NCBI GenBank assembly: GCA_024305745.1
Contig: JAHRBS010000002.1
Span: 2,046,001 to 2,110,000 of the forward strand
Direction: 5' to 3'
Source: Polyporus tsugae
Taxonomy: Eukaryota; Basidiomycota; Agaricomycetes; Polyporales; Polyporaceae
DNA: 64,000 nt
Under the pieces are notes generated by a model. It saw only the letters and a program-made list of their open reading frames with translations. It was not told the origin of the DNA and ran no database searches. This document shows positions 34,460 through 45,200 of this stretch, one piece after another. Each line of letters begins with the position of its first letter. The first letter of the stretch is position 1. The translations under genes were made by a program, and so were the position numbers.

Positions 34460-34905
34460 TGTTATGAATGTTCCATTTGACACCTGTTACTAGTGCCTTA
34501 GTTTCCTTTTCTGGACGATCTACTTCTCACGTCGTACTTATTGTTCTCCGTTGCATTGTATCTCGTTCTTTGTTCTTTAGCACAATAGTTCCTTATTGTC
34601 TGTCATTGTCATTGTTCCATTCCCATTGTTCACCCGTGTCCATAGTTATCTATTGTCCCCGGGTTCCCATTGTCCTCTATATGTATATAAGGACCTGTAC
34701 TTTGCTGCCTGGAGACCTCAGTTTCGACCTCTTGTCTCCAGGTAAGCCTTGCTGTATTTCGCTCGTAGACACCTACTTACTTAATACATCTTGTCTCCAG
34801 CCCTGACCATTGAGCCTTGCTCCGCTCTCGCTGCACAATTGCTTGTCGACGCCCTTGCTCATCTCATAAGTCTCCCTGGTCCTTACTCGATGGTCAGTCG
34901 TAACA
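34460..34905 (+). repeat. 3' LTR of A1
   Basis: 446 bp, TGTTATGAATG to CGTAACA. It differs from the 5' LTR at many sites, nearly all transitions, with the 3' copy mostly carrying T or A. The intron-like segment (34742-34800) is kept. Confidence 0.85.
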
Positions 34906-34915
34906 GATCCCTAAT

Positions 34916-35052
34916 TGTTACAAGTTACAACTGGCCGTTGAGTAAGGACCAGGGGGACTTATGAGGCGAGCAAGGGCATCAATGAGCACTTGTGCAGTGA
35001 GAGCAGAGCAAGGCTCAATGGTCAGGGCTAGAGACAAGATGTATTCAGTAAA
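34916..35052 (-). repeat. Inverted A-family solo LTR, 3' portion
   Basis: The reverse complement matches the last ~130 bp of the A LTR up to the end of its intron-like segment. It lies 10 bp after the A1 3' LTR in the opposite orientation, so the two form a long hairpin. The other part of the same LTR resumes at about 38029. Confidence 0.75.
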
Positions 35053-38028
35053 CTTGGCTGGAAGTGGGCCAATTCTGGCAGGTGACAATTGATGAGGAAT
35101 GGGACTATAAGATTGCTTGTATTGATCACGTTTATTAATGATAAATTAATAGCATATATTACAATTACACCCTAGAAGATATTATTTTATTACTTATTTA
35201 GCTTACCTAACTTATCTGGACTTATCTCATTTCTTCGCACAGTCTACACTTCTCAGTTTATAGTTTGCAGTCTGCAGTATATATATATGAGAGGTGACAA
35301 CTCAATAGTGATCCCCAGTTTTCAGTCTCTTATGTATATTAGTCTATTGCCCCAGTGCCAATTCTCTTATGCATCTATGTCTCCTAGAGCTAGTAGCTCT
35401 AGTATCCAACCTGTAGTTCAACTTAGGTATAGGCCTGCTTTGAACATTCTAATTTTTTAGGTAAAAGTCCTAGTTCTCTGATACACCCAGTAAAGGGCAT
35501 GCCAGCTCACTAAGATATAAGGCCCAGCTAGACAGTATATATTGTTAGGCAGACCACCCAGCCAGATCTAAAGTTCAATTGCAAGCTTTTTAACTACAAC
35601 AACTTTATATGCTATTGAAGCTAGAATTACCACAACTGCTGACATCAGATTTTGAAACATGAAAGAGCCCTATATTGTTATTTATTGTCACTCAAAGTGC
35701 AGCTGACTATGTACTCACACCAAAGTGTTTTTCAATGGCTGATGTTCATTATAAGGCTATGAACACCTCTCAAATCTCAAATATGACAGGACACAATCTG
35801 CAACTATTTTCCACAATGTGTATTCACAGTCGAGCAAACCAGTCCTAGATCTCCTTGTTTCCTGGCCTTACAAGTTTTAGATGTGCTCTCTTCATCTATG
35901 GGACTAAGATTGCAGCCTTCAGTGAGGACTACCAGCAACTGACAGCACCTAAAAGATGCACACAGTTGTGGTGTAGTGAATAATTGCTAACAGGTTTGGC
36001 CATCAGCAAGTCATCCACATCCTGCAATAGCACAGGTACATATCACAGAAGGACAGTATCTGACTTGTTGAGAAACCAAATAACTATTCAGTCCAATTCC
36101 GACTATCTCATCCATGAGCCAGTATATTCTGCAGGGCAGGCACATCATTGGCTCGGTCCAGGGACTGCCAGTCATCCCACTTGAATGGGAGCTTACTTGA
36201 CCATGCCTTTCGACTCTTATTCTAACCTCAACTTTGCTTTTTGGCGTACCATGGAGATCCCGTTCTGTTCAACACTGACAGATGTCAGCTTTCGAATTAC
36301 TTGTTCTCCATCCATTTCTATAACCTACTCGGCCAACTGTTCAGCTTACTGAGGAAACTCTGTTCTATCCTGAATTACTAAGGGTCAATCCATTCAACGC
36401 CTACTGAGTGCATGCATCATACTGAGGGATCCCCTTTCTCTTCCGGACTACTGAGTGCTCTACCTGTTTGACACCTGTTTGACACCTGCTAAGCCTGTTA
36501 TACTGTTCAGCTTACTGAGGTTGCTTTGTCATATCCTATGCGGACTCCTAAAGGCTTATAACCTGTTCAAGACATACTAGGCAAGAGTTACTGACCTACT
36601 GAGCATTGTAAATTACTAAGCTTGTGCTGTTCCATTCACTGCTGCCTTTCAGCCTTTCCTCTTAAGGTAGGCAGGGCACTCTGGATGGCTGTGCAAGGAT
36701 CCAATGTGCATGATGTGTGAAAAGTGGTGTCCACTATATCACATTTTGGCAGGGCTCCCCCTTGCACAATGTTAGTTTGACTTTTGTACAGAAGTAAGAA
36801 TATGATTGAATGCGGATAAGGGCAATCTTGATATGTTAGTTGAGTCTGACCTGTGTATGTGAGTAAGTAACTAGTTGATGAGAGGTAAGTCTGACCTTTG
36901 TATGTAAGTAAATAGCCAGTTGAAGGCAGGTAACTCCAATATTTCTATATAATCAATTGAACAGAGATAAATCCACCCTTTGTACATAGGTAAGCTCAAC
37001 CGTGTATGCAAGTAATAAGTGCCCCATTGTATCATGTATAAGTGATATAGCTCATTAGAAAGAGCTCTTTAACAGCTTTGTAATGGTGGTATTTGTATGT
37101 TGTTAGAGTCACTATTAGCCGAGATATAAGCAAAACAAAAAAACGCGCAAATGCCTCCTGTTGGGCGCTTATTTTAGGGTTTGGGCGCTGTGTAGTCTGT
37201 TAGAAGGCCCCTTTCAAACACTTCCAAATGGTGGTAGTTTCATATCATTTGACCCACTATTGGCCCGGCTATGAGCCAAACAAAATGTGCAAATGCCTCT
37301 TTCAAGAGTTGGGCGCTAATGCGATAATGGTGCTATTAGTCCCATTAGAAAGCTGCATTCAATACCTTTCTAACAGTAGTACTTACATCCCATTCAGTCC
37401 ACTATTGGCCGAGATAGTCCAGCACTTATGTCATTAACACTGTTGTTTACCCAGTTGTAGTACAGTTGAATTTGGCTTATAGCTCAACCAATAGTGGGTC
37501 AAATATGAAACCACCACCATTTGGAAGTGTTTGAAATGGGCCTTCTAACAGACTACACAGCGCCCAAACCCTAAAATAAGCGCCCAACAGGAGGCATTTG
37601 CGCGTTTTTTTGTTTTGTTTATATCTCGGCTAATAGTGACTATAACAACATACAAGTACCACCATTAGAAAGCTGTTAAAGAGCTCTTTCTAAATGAGCT
37701 ATATCACTTATACAATCACTGGTACAATGTATAGAAGTGCACTTAAAGTATGCATATGTCCGGCACAACAGAGCAGTGATAAGAAAAGATCACAAAACTT
37801 AGCACTGCCACCTTTCATTTCAATCTAATGGAAGTAACAAATCCTGACCCTAATCCTAAAGCTGTGCTGATGGAGTAAGTAAATTTGTAGTGCAGCATCT
37901 AAAATTTTTGTAGTTAAAGCCATTCTGAATCTGAAATTTATTCCCACGGGCACTGATAAGCGTGACATGGATTTAGCAGGAAGTGCACCTCATGATAAAC
38001 AATTGATTTTGTACCTCATCAATTGTAA
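35053..38028. mobile_element. ~3-kb AT-rich insertion splitting the solo LTR
   Basis: The LTR sequence stops after AGTAA at 35049-35052 and continues at about 38029 with the next bases (taggtgtct), judged against the intact LTR near 49110. The intervening 2.98 kb has no ORF of coding character. A 13-mer ACAATTGATGAGG occurs near the left end (35085-35097) and inverted near the right end (38014-38026), suggesting terminal inverted repeats. The insertion contains the large inverted repeat at 37035-37714 and divergent short repeats at about 36345-36560 and 36840-37000. It is probably a non-autonomous or decayed DNA transposon; the class is unknown. Confidence 0.5.
37035..37714. repeat. Large inverted repeat, ~245-bp arms
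   Basis: Left arm 37035-37280 and right arm 37470-37714 are reverse complements with only scattered differences. Shared blocks include AACAGACTACACAGCGCCCA and AAATGCCTCCTGTTGGGCGC (in complementary orientation). The 190-bp spacer holds a diverged third unit in the left-arm orientation (ttgggcgct, cattagaaagctgc, actattggccgagat). Weaker complementarity extends outward (attgta blocks). Confidence 0.8.
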
Positions 38029-38318
38029 TAGGTGTCTACAAGCGAAATACAGCGAGGCTTATCTAGAGACAAGAGGTCAAAACTGAGGTCTCCAGGTACG
38101 GGAGTACAGGTCCTTATATACGTATAGAGAACAATGAGAATCCGGGGACAATAGGTAACTATGGACACGGATGAACAACGGAAACGGAACAATAGCGACT
38201 ACGGACAATAAGGAGCTATTGTGCTAAAGAACAAAGGACAAAATACAATGCAATGGAGAACAATAAGTACAACATGAGAAGTAGATTGTCCGGAAAAGGA
38301 AACTAAGGTGCTGGTATG
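38029..38318 (-). repeat. Inverted A-family solo LTR, 5' portion
   Basis: The reverse complement matches the A LTR from near its 5' end (accagcaccttagtttcc) to the intron-like donor region. The first ~30 bp of a full LTR are missing or rearranged. Together with 34916-35052 it reconstitutes most of one LTR. Confidence 0.75.
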
Positions 38319-39037
38319 TCAGAAATATGTGAGAAGCCTTATAAGGCAAGTGGCATGACAAGCGCCATGATGAGTCACCTCCGAGCGTTAGATTGACCTT
38401 ATAAGGACTCTTGTTAGGAACAGACCAGCCGCTGAACCAGCTACGCCAAAACAGCGCAATGTCAAGCTTGGCTTGACACTTAGCTGGTACTATACAGTAT
38501 ATGTAGTTCGTAATGTGTTCATGACAACTCTCCCAATCTGAGGTGAATCTCATAATGTTTGGTTGGTTTGTTATGATCCAGGCACCAGGTCTCATAATAA
38601 AACTGGTCCTTTAAACGGGATCCCGCTGGTGTAACAGCCGGGATCTGGCCTGAAAGGCGACCTTGTGTCCTCACGAGACTCCCAAGGTCCTTATCAGAAG
38701 CTGGGAGGAAGGTCGAAAGATGGCTCATCTAACAGTCGCCTCTTTGTCTCTCTTTCCCCCCCTCTTTGTCCCTCTCTCTGCCAGCCTCGATCTCTGGGCA
38801 GACTGACCCTCCGCCATGATCTCTGCTCAAATCCTGTACCACTTTGTGAGTCACATATTTTCTCCTTTGCTGATGGCTCTAATTGTTTTTGATCGTCATC
38901 GATCATGTTAGATCTCAACTTCATTAGTGGCTCCAGCGTGACTGCTTTACCCCGCATCCTCGACCTCGGTTCAGTCTGTAAGTACATGCTTACATTCATT
39001 TACCTCTCCGTGGCGTGTACCTGATCTCTTGTCGCAG
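38319..39037. other. 719-bp stretch upstream of the transposase exon
   Basis: No coding segment is confidently recognised. A short ATG-led piece at 38817-38846 followed by GTGAGT could be a small upstream exon of the transposase gene. The GT-like site at about 38981 and the acceptor at 39035-39037 could flank another intron. The motif ccttataagg occurs twice (38337, 38398). Confidence 0.35.
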
Positions 39038-39277
39038 ATCAAATAGCTCGACGCACCCTCAACCGGAAGGGCGGCGAAGCCACCCCCGCGATGCCACTCC
39101 GTCTTCACACCACCCCCATCAACCAAAACACACCAATTGGCAAGAAAAAATGCGACCTCTGCAGTACATCGTTCTGGTAGAAGGGGTACAGAAGTCACTG
39201 TAAGAAGTACAAGAACGTCTTGACCGAGGTGATGGCCCAGATGCGCTACGACGAGGCTCAGAACAAGTGCCACCAAG
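39038..39277 (+). pseudogene. Plavaka-like transposase, N-terminal zinc-finger exon
   Basis: An exon between acceptor TTGTCGCAG and donor GTACGT encodes an N-terminal finger of the kind seen in front of basidiomycete Plavaka transposases: KKKCDLCSTSFW, then GYRSHCKKYKNVLTEVMAQM. A TAG at 39178-39180 interrupts it directly after FW. The exon ends in phase 1 (CAA G). The rest of the gene is absent downstream because element B1 begins at 39338. Its phase-matched continuation is on the other strand at 55269 (see findings). Confidence 0.65.
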
Positions 39278-39337
39278 GTACGTTATCAGAAAATGGAACA
39301 TCTTGGCCCTAGCTCACCTAATGATGTTCCGCGCTGT

Positions 39338-39755
39338 TGTCATGGTTTTTCGCGCCACGTTTGGTACCACAGTCACAGCCACCAACCCTAACCCCAGGTT
39401 CACCCATTTCCGGACTCTAGCCTGGACACTGGTCATCATTATGTAATAGTACTTATCTCTTTGTTCTCCTTTTGGACTGGCTCACCTGCCATCAGTACCC
39501 AAGCCTGCCCTGAAGCAAGGTGGTCTGTGCACCTGTCATGTATAGTATATAAGGGCTGTGATGTGGGCTCAGAGACCTTAGATTCTGTCTCTTGTTCATT
39601 CCCCCATCATCTGTAGGCAGCTTAACAGCCCCTGCCATCCTCTGCCTTCTAGTCTAGGCCAATCTATCCTCTACTTCTGTTGCCACCCTCTGTGTGTCTC
39701 CATCAGTGAGCCCCCCCTTTTGTTTGTGTTGTGGCACAGTCGTTTGGCTGTGACA
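39338..39755 (+). repeat. 5' LTR of B1
   Basis: Contains tatagtatataagg (about 39541-39554), a good TATA box for element transcription. It differs from the 3' LTR at six sites by eye. Confidence 0.9.
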
Positions 39756-39789
39756 TTAGACAGAATCTCACACCTAGGCCCCTGGTTCA

Positions 39790-40359
39790 GTGCCCAAGTC
39801 ACTAGCCAGCCGTCTCTCTTCCCCCCAGGAGTTTTATACATGTTTATCATCCCCCATTCCCTCCAAGGAGCAAGACCTCCAGGAGGTTACCCGTCGCCAC
39901 TTCAAGAGGCACAGTCATCTCCCAGTCCAGGACCAGATATCCTGCGTACTTGTGGACTCTGCTGAGGATTGCCTTCGCTACTGCCTTCGGGAGCACGCAC
40001 CTCTGGTCCCTCGTCGCAAGGCTCTGCCTCAATCTGTCCCCTACGCCCGATCTTTGCCCAACACACCCCGCATCCAGGCACCCACACCCACGCTACCAAC
40101 CCCTGTCCTACCACTACCTATTCCCCTTGCGTGCCGCATCTCTGCTGCACCACTCCCAGCTTTCACCTGCACCGACGTCAACGACAACCTCGCTATCATC
40201 GAGACCAAGGCCCACGCCGTCCTCAAGCGCCTCCAAGCCGTCTTCGACCGCAAGGTGCTACTCGACAACCTTCCGCATGGCCATCATCTAGCCATCCAAT
40301 GTATTGGCGACCAACTCGAGTGGATCAGTGACAACATCAACCACAGCAGACCCAACTGA
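39790..40359 (+). CDS. B1 ORF0, unknown protein upstream of gag
   Basis: 189 codons, starting MPKSLASRLSSPQEFYTCLS. The first half is basic with a His/Arg/Asp-rich segment (EVTRRHFKRHSHLPVQDQIS; AEDCLRYCLREHAPLVPRRK). A Pro-rich linker follows, then a helical C-terminus (AHAVLKRLQAVFDRKVLLDN). The frame is intact in both B copies. Ty3/gypsy elements usually begin with gag, so this extra frame is unusual. I do not recognise a family. A possible relative is the short frame FGHAFHPHEVQDEHWDTV in A2 (48325-48600). Confidence 0.6.
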   Translation: MPKSLASRLSSPQEFYTCLSSPIPSKEQDLQEVTRRHFKRHSHLPVQDQISCVLVDSAEDCLRYCLREHAPLVPRRKALPQSVPYARSLPNTPRIQAPTPTLPTPVLPLPIPLACRISAAPLPAFTCTDVNDNLAIIETKAHAVLKRLQAVFDRKVLLDNLPHGHHLAIQCIGDQLEWISDNINHSRPN

Positions 40360-40536
40360 ACCCACAGTCAACAACAGAGCATCGACTGGTTCTGCAAGGA
40401 GTTTGGAAAGATAAAGTTTTCAGGTTTAGGACAATATTTCCCTAGAGTAGTGAACACAATTGTTGAGCTAGACAAGTTTGGGTACTTAGACTGGATTGTC
40501 TTGTAGTCTTCCCTTTGGTACAACAACCCCTGGAGT

Positions 40537-42132
40537 TTGGAATATATCATGTCTCGCTTTGAAGTTCTCCCAATGGATGCCTTTGGGCCCAATGAACCAC
40601 ACACCCCACCCGGTGGAGGAAACCCACCCAAAACAGAAACGACCCCCCAGCCAGCATCTCAACACCCCACACGCCCGCCGTCACCAACACCAACCCTTGA
40701 ACCTATACAGACTCCAACAAGCTGGACGTTTCAGGGTGAACCATACAACACGCTCGCAGAGGCAGTCCGAGCATCTGGGACATACTACAAAATAGACACC
40801 GAGTACATCGACTGGATCCTAGCTGTAATGAACGATATGGTCAGGCAAGACATCATAGGAGCTTACAACCAGTTAGGGAACAAAATGTATGAACACCGGA
40901 ACTCAACCGCCGTTGACATCCACAAACTCCAAGCCCAGCAGAAAAGGTGTGTCACCCACACAAAGTTCCATGAGGCCATAGATGACCTGGAGTCCTGCTG
41001 TCACGACTTGGAAACAGAGAATGATACGCTTAAGGCTGAGAGGGAAGTCCTCAAAATAGAGATGGACGTCCTCAACATCAACACTATGATGCTCGTTGAG
41101 GAAATCAAGGAGCTGAAAATGCAAGTTGCTTCCCTCATTGCTCACCCAACCACGGCACCTACCCGCACAGCCCCGGCAACCGTCCCATCACACAACACCC
41201 ACCGGCCTAGAATCGCGGACCCTCCCAAGTTTAAAGGCAAAACCCCGGATCTTACAGTGGAGCAATGGTTCCAGAAACTTGGCATTTGGTTCCGGTACCA
41301 GAACATCACGATGGACGATGACAAGATCACCACCGCTTTATTGTTCTTGGAAGGAGGAGCCCAGTCGTACATGGATGACTATGCCCAAAAAGCTGCAGAC
41401 AACACCTACCTTGGCACCTGGACCAGTTTCGTTGACCGGCTCAAGAGCGGATACCGGGAACTAGCACCAGAGAAGTCCGCTCAACAATCTTTGGAGGAAC
41501 TGTGTGCTAAGTCCCACTTGTCCCTCGCCTTGTTTGCGGAGAACTTCTGCCGTTTTGCCATCAAGTCTGGTTACTCTGACGTGGAGCTCATTCATCGTAT
41601 TGATGCTCAGTGCAAGGGTGATCTCCGTACCACTATGATCACCCACCGCTCCTTGTCACCGTTTACAGTCCCCACAAAGTGGGAGAACTTCCTGGATTGG
41701 GTACTTGGGATCAAGATGGACTACCGAGGGAACAAGTACCACAAGGCCACCTCCTCTTCAAGAGCTGCCAGAGATCCCGATGCCATGGACATTGATGCAA
41801 TGCGCAAGCCGGAGAAGTTCTCCAAGGAACAAGAGGACTGGCTAGCCAAGAAGATGTGCTTCCGGTGCGGCAAACACCCTTACAAGTCTGGCACCAAGTG
41901 TCGCAACCCGGCATACAAGGGGTACTACGAGCTTCCCGACTTCAAAGGCAAGGGTGTTGCACCAACCAAGATACGGGCCATCGAGAAAGAAGCCAAGACC
42001 GAAGACCAGGACCGAATGGAGTTTGTTGTCAACGCACTCAAGGAGTTTGAACTCAGGAGCAAGCAAGAGCATCAGGAAACCACTGCACGGATCTACGAGA
42101 CCAATGAGCAGGATTTTCTCCAGCGGATGTAA
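40537..42132 (+). CDS. B1 gag
   Basis: 531 codons, intact. A Pro-rich N-terminus precedes a coiled coil (about residues 130-205: LETENDTLKAEREVLKIEMD). Next is a retrotransposon capsid domain (WFQKLGIWFRYQNITMDDDK; AQSYMDDYAQKAADNTYLGT; ALFAENFCRFAIKSGYSDVE). A variant knuckle follows, spaced CX2CX2HX7C (CFRCGKHPYKSGTKC), and a basic/acidic tail. It forms virus-like particles and packages element RNA (family knowledge). Confidence 0.85.
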   Translation: MEYIMSRFEVLPMDAFGPNEPHTPPGGGNPPKTETTPQPASQHPTRPPSPTPTLEPIQTPTSWTFQGEPYNTLAEAVRASGTYYKIDTEYIDWILAVMNDMVRQDIIGAYNQLGNKMYEHRNSTAVDIHKLQAQQKRCVTHTKFHEAIDDLESCCHDLETENDTLKAEREVLKIEMDVLNINTMMLVEEIKELKMQVASLIAHPTTAPTRTAPATVPSHNTHRPRIADPPKFKGKTPDLTVEQWFQKLGIWFRYQNITMDDDKITTALLFLEGGAQSYMDDYAQKAADNTYLGTWTSFVDRLKSGYRELAPEKSAQQSLEELCAKSHLSLALFAENFCRFAIKSGYSDVELIHRIDAQCKGDLRTTMITHRSLSPFTVPTKWENFLDWVLGIKMDYRGNKYHKATSSSRAARDPDAMDIDAMRKPEKFSKEQEDWLAKKMCFRCGKHPYKSGTKCRNPAYKGYYELPDFKGKGVAPTKIRAIEKEAKTEDQDRMEFVVNALKEFELRSKQEHQETTARIYETNEQDFLQRM

Positions 42133-42206
42133 CGGGGACTGGCTGTAACATCTGATCTATATGTACTAGTAACGTAAACCACCTAGAGGAATCATTTGTA
42201 CCTAAA

Positions 42207-45200
42207 TTGAACTATGTATATCTCGCTTCATCACGCAGACAGCGACAGTCACTCAATTTAAAACTCACCCTCAGGCAAGGAATACGTGAAATCCAGTCAG
42301 AAGGGCTCCTAGATTGTGGAGCCTATTTGAGTTTTGCACACTATTGTTTTGTTCAGGAACATGGCCTGGAATTACGAAGCCTCTCATGAGAGATACAAGT
42401 GTTCAATGCCGATGCAACGGAGAACAAGAAGGGTCTGATCACGCACTATGTCCGGTGTCTTGTCACAATCGACAACCACACTAGTTGGCAGTCCTTTCTG
42501 GTCACAGATATAGGAAACCGGGATATAATTATTGGCATGACTTTCCTCCGGGAACACAACCCAGAAGTCGATTGGAAGGCGGGTCAAGTAAAGTTTACAC
42601 GCTGCCTGCACACCTGTCTACCCAGCCCAGTTTCGGTACAGGACGAAGAAATCCGGACGGTGGAGGAGCCCCGACTAGAGGAGTTTGCACAAGACACCTA
42701 CGGTCAGCTAGACTGCGAGCCCTGGGACAGTGCCGAACAGTTTGTACATTGGATACAGTTTTCTGATGACCCTGATGCCCGCGCTCTGCGAACACGGATT
42801 GAGGAGAAGAAGGAAGGAACACCAGTGCCAGGAAGCCAAGACAAGGACTACTGGTCTAATCATGTGCCCACCCACTATCATCAGTACGGTGACGTGTTTT
42901 CCAAGACAGCTTCAGAGCGGATGCCAACTCGCAAGCCCTATGACCACCCCATTGAGTTTGTGGAAGGAGCAACACTGCCAAAGCCAGCAAAGCTTTACTC
43001 ACTCAACCCCCAGGAACGGAACTCCCTCGATGGATGGATCGATGAACAGGAAGCTAAGGGATATATCCGAAGGTCAAAGAGCCCAGCTGCCGCTCCTGTA
43101 TTCTTTGTCAAGAAAAAGGATGGCAGCCTGTGACTGGTACAGGACTACCGCGCCCTCAATGCTGTCACCAAGAAGGACAAGTTCCCTATACCACGGATCC
43201 CGGACCTTATCGACCGTTTATCTCAGTCATCAATCTTCACCTCGCTGGACCTGAGGTGGGGGTACAATAATGTTTGTATACGGGAAGGAGATGAAGAGAA
43301 GGCAGCGTTTATCACTCACCATGGTCTGTACGAGCCAACGGTGATGACTTTTGGTCTTTGCAATGCCCCAAGCACCTTCCAGGCTATGATGAATGAGATC
43401 CTCAAGGAGGAGATTGCTACGGGACACGTGGTAGTTTACATCGACGATATCCTCATCTTCACAGATGACCTCACACTTCACCGGCAACTCACGGAACGAG
43501 TACTCCAGAAACTATGGGCAAATGATCTCTTCATTAAGCCTGAGAAGTGCAAGTTTGAACAACAGTCGGTTGAATTCCTTGGGCTGATCATCTCGAAGGA
43601 CTCCATCACAATGGACCCAGCCAAGGTTGAAGGTGTAAAGAACTGGCCGACACCTACCAAAGTCAAGCATGTACAGGCTTTCCTCGGCCTTGCCAACTTC
43701 TACCGATGTTTCATCAAGGACTTCTCAAAGATAGCTCGCCCGCTCACAGTTCTCACCTGCAAGGACGCACCTTGGCAGTGGGGAGAAGATCAAGAAAACA
43801 CCTTCCAGAGCCTCAAGACCGCCTTCACCACTGCTCCGATCCTCCAAATCCCCAATGACACTGCACCTTTCTACCTGGAAACAGACTCATCTGACTTCAC
43901 CACAGGGGCAGTACTGGAACAGTTGGGCGAAGATAAACTATGGCACCCAGTAGTGTTTTACTCCAAGTCCTTGAATGAGCATGAACGCAACTATGAGATC
44001 TATGACAAGGAGTTACTGGCCATCATACGTGCTTTGGAGGAATATCGCCACTACCTGGAGGGACATCCTGAGCCGGTTGAGATCTGGTCGGATCACCTTA
44101 ACCTCACCTACTTCCAGCAGGCCCAGAAGCTCACTCGTCGCCAAGCTCGCTGGAGTTTATTCCTTTCCCGTTTCAACTTCAACCTACGACACCGACCCGG
44201 CAAGACAATGCTTCGTGCCGACCCTCTGTCCAGGAGGCCAGATCATGAGGAGGGGGTAAGCAGCGACAATGATGGTCGAACACTGCTGAAGCCGGAGTTT
44301 TTTGCCATCAAAGCCATGCAAACCGTCCACGCCTCTGAAGTTGACGACAAGCAACTACTGGACAAGATCAAGAAGGCACTCAAAGATGACACAATGACCA
44401 AGGATTACAAGGCACTGCTCAATAGCGGCCCTCGGGAGTTTGGAAAATCACTGCAAGAATGGAACTTCGAGAACAGTTTCCTGCTCTATCGGGGAAAGGT
44501 CTATGTCCCAAAGGACCAGGAACTACAACTGGAGCTACTCAAGCTCCACCATGACACCACACTCGCTGGGCACCCTGGCCGATGGAAGACCCAGGAACTT
44601 ATCAGCTGCAACTACTGGTGGCCTGGAATGTCAGTCGATGTCAAGAAGTATGTCAAGGGGTGCAATACATGCCAACGTAACAAAGCCTCACGCAACCCTC
44701 CCTTTGGACTACTGCAGCCAAATGAAGTCCCAGCTGGGCCATGGGAGATCTGGAGCATCGACCTCATCACTCAACTTCCTGAGTCCTGTGACAGACACGG
44801 CAATGTTTACACGGCCATTGCAGTGGTGGTAGACTGGTTGACCAAGCGAGCCCACTTCTTTGCATGTGATGACCACTTCTCAGCCTCAGATGCGGCAGAG
44901 CTTGTCTACAAACACATACTCAAACATCATGGCCTACCCCAACAGATCATTTCAGATCGAGGAACACAGTTTGCCAGTGCACTCTTCAAGGAGTTTTGTG
45001 GGAAGCTGGGCATCCGAGCCTCTATGTCAACAGCCTATCACCCCCAAACCGATGGTCAGATGGAACGAGTCAACCAGTCATTGGAACAGTACCTACGGAT
45101 CTTCACCGAACACCACCCAGATAATTGGGCCTCCCTTCTATCCACTGCGGAGTTTTCCTACAACAATGCCGCACACGAGTCTACCGGCTTATCACCCTTC

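Larger units (their letters stand above)
28425..34905 (+). mobile_element. Element A1: decayed chromodomain Ty3/gypsy retrotransposon
   Basis: Bounded by related LTRs at 28425-28868 and 34460-34905, with a purine tract (aggaggggg) just before the 3' LTR. Internal order is gag, protease, reverse transcriptase, RNase H, integrase and chromodomain. Both gag and pol carry stops and frameshifts. The 5-bp flanks (tcatc on the left, gatcc on the right) do not match, so the element may be recombined at one end. A second copy, A2, is present in pieces at 46329-49425 and 62341-62979. Confidence 0.92.

Noticed and set aside
28420..34910. Target-site duplication for A1
   Set aside because: The 5-bp flanks tcatc and gatcc do not match, and small shifts of the LTR ends do not help.
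37035..37714. CRISPR-like array
   Set aside because: Repeats are long, inverted and few, without regular spacers; the genome is eukaryotic.
35053..38028. Helitron or LINE for the 3-kb insertion
   Set aside because: No TC...CTRR termini with hairpin, no poly-A tail and no RT or helicase frames were seen.
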